This document shows, piece after piece, positions 62,690 through 64,000 of a stretch of 64,000 nucleotides of DNA. Source of the stretch: Rhynchosporium graminicola. Lineage: Eukaryota; Ascomycota; Leotiomycetes; Helotiales; Ploettnerulaceae. Positions within the stretch are counted from its first letter, which is position 1, and the number at the start of each line of letters is the position of its first letter. The stretch lies in the NCBI GenBank assembly GCA_900074885.1, contig FJUW01000015.1:815978-879977 (forward strand), written 5' to 3'. Both the position numbers and the translations under genes were made by a program. The notes under the pieces are model-generated. The model ran no database searches. It saw only the letters and a list, made by a program, of their open reading frames with translations, and had not been told where the DNA came from.

Positions 62690-64000
62690 AATAGAAAAGT
62701 CTTTAGAAACCAAAGAGTTAATCACTCTACGAGTAATTATATTGCTTACTATAAGACTAATCATAAGGCTTTTAATATTCAAAGAGTCTTATTATAATTA
62801 GACTCGGAATCAAGTAAGTATAAACTTATTTCTTTATATTTAAATTATTATCTAACTAGTTATTAGATACTTCCGATATCGAAGAAGCCTCTAGTCAAGG
62901 AAGTAGTAGTAGTTAAACTACTATAACTTAAGGATTTAGAGGTCTTAAAAGGCCTGCTTCGCCTAATAAAGAGCCCTTTAATTTAAAGAAATATAAGTAG
63001 CTTTTAATACGATTTATTATCGAAAATAATCTTTCGTTTAGAAGTATTTCAAGTACTTCCTTTAGAGAGTTAACTCTCTATTTAAACGAGTAAGTCTTTT
63101 TCGTTTATACTTATTGATATTATACTAATCTTATATACTAGGTAATCTCCTCTTCTTTATAATAAAATACTTCACGACTACTTAAGTAGTATATATAAAG
63201 AAAGAAGAGAGATAATTCAAGAAGATTTTAATCTTAATATAAAAGAAAACGGATATTTCTCTTTAACCTTAGACGCGTTGACTACTATAAATCAAGACTC
63301 TTATCTAGGTGTTACTATATAAGTTTCTCCTTATAATTATTATATAATATAATATTTATAATACTAATTATTTATATATAGACACTATATCGATAGTACT
63401 TTAAAGCTTAAGTCACACGCTATTAGTATGGCTTATTTAAGCGAGCCTCACTCCGGAAAATTTTTCTTTAAGGTTTTATCTAAAGCTTTAGAAGAGTAGA
63501 ATATTCAAGATAGAATTATAAGGTATTATAATAATCTTTTCTTTTATATTAAAGTAAGATATTATTAACTAACTTTTTATAGTATTACTCGAGATAACGC
63601 TAGCTCAAACGATACTCTTATCGAAGCCTTTATTAAAGACTACGATATAAAAGGAATAAAATTTCAAGGAGATATAGCGTGTTTAGCTCACGTACTTAAT
63701 CTTGTCGTTCAAGATATATTAAAGAATATTATTAAGGACGCTTATAGCGACCTTGACGATAGAGGTAGTATAGCTAATATCGAGAATAATAGAGAAGAGG
63801 ATTTAAATAATAGTAAGTCTATTTCTTTTATTAGTATTATTAATAATATGATATTTTATATACTAACTATAATAGATACTTCTTTATAGAAAAAGATTCG
63901 AACTATTATATTAGGTCTTAAGTATTCAGGAGAGAATAATAGAGCCTTAAAAAGGCATATAGAAGCCTTAGAGATTCAAAATACTCGATTTCCATAATTA
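62690..64000 (+). mobile_element. hAT-family transposase, truncated by window edge
   Basis: Reading through stops gives a BED-finger-like piece near 62691-62772 (KVFRNQRVNHSTSNYIA..NH), then FIIENNLSFRSISSTSFREL near 63005-63075, then YFSLTLDALTTINQDSYLGV near 63253-63315. A stretch open for about 100 codons from 63584 reads ITRDNASSNDTLIEAF and GDIACLAHVLNLVVQDIL, the conserved hAT catalytic and C/H-rich region. The C-terminal dimerisation domain lies beyond the edge. Stops interrupt it, but it seems less altered than the Helitron, so it may be a younger or less repeated insertion. Confidence 0.85.

Larger units (their letters stand above)
53331..64000. repeat. TpA-rich, RIP-like transposon block
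   Basis: The composition changes sharply at about 53.33 kb. From here to the edge TA dinucleotides dominate, stop codons are dense, and no intact gene is present. Codons expected to be CAG, CGA or TGG in recognisable transposon proteins are repeatedly TAG or TAA, the outcome of C-to-T changes on both strands. Contents are listed separately: Helitron, LTR element, hAT element. An island of normal composition lies at about 61,580-61,810. Confidence 0.85.

Overview
The window is a stretch of nuclear DNA from a filamentous ascomycete (Pezizomycotina, possibly Leotiomycetes; the class is an inference). The evidence is many short spliceosomal introns (mostly 45-110 nt, GT..AG, CTAAC-like branch sites), a fungus-specific RID/Masc1-type cytosine methyltransferase, a fungal bifunctional ARG5,6 gene, a GH76 GPI-anchored mannosidase, and a block of transposons ruined by transitions in the manner of RIP (repeat-induced point mutation). 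I saw no rRNA, tRNA, CRISPR or prokaryotic signals. Exon-intron structures were built by hand from splice signals, reading phase and family similarity.

Layout. 0.7-5.2 kb: HhH-GPD DNA glycosylase and amidophosphoribosyltransferase (ADE4). 7.1-10.1 kb: RID-like DNA methyltransferase in five exons. 11.4-14.6 kb: housekeeping genes on the + strand (RPL14, NAC-alpha with a His-rich insert, ATP synthase subunit d). 15.0-18.6 kb: decay zone with an alpha/beta-hydrolase gene whose two halves now lie head to head on opposite strands, a degenerate Tc1/mariner transposase and GC-rich hairpins. 18.7-20.0 kb: unknown secreted protein. 20.8-24.3 kb: SRP receptor alpha and YIF1, divergent over a 270-bp intergenic region. 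25.6-26.9 kb: fungal protein with DXO/RAI1-like motifs. 28.4-36.1 kb: MFS transporter, SDR pseudogene, transaldolase-like protein and PrpF-family isomerase, perhaps a metabolic neighbourhood. 36.8-52.0 kb: GH76 mannosidase, R-SNARE (SNC1), ARG5,6, an intact SDR and a type-I glutamine-synthetase-like enzyme.

At about 53.33 kb the base composition changes abruptly. From there to the right edge the DNA is TpA-rich with almost no open reading frames. Reading through the stop codons shows three element types: a Helitron (Helitron-like N domain, HUH Rep motif, Pif1-type helicase motifs; about 54.6-58.7 kb), a complete 1.43-kb non-autonomous LTR element with two 202-bp LTRs and a 5-bp target-site duplication (60,012-61,437), and a BED/hAT-family transposase running off the right end (about 62.69 kb onward). 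Differences between the two LTRs, and between two 185-bp tandem units inside the element, appear to be transitions only, as RIP would leave.

The strongest combined observation is that a well-formed candidate for the RIP methyltransferase and a heavily RIP-like transposon block occur in one window. The other unusual items are the inverted split hydrolase, the His-rich insert in NAC-alpha and the in-frame last intron of ADE4.
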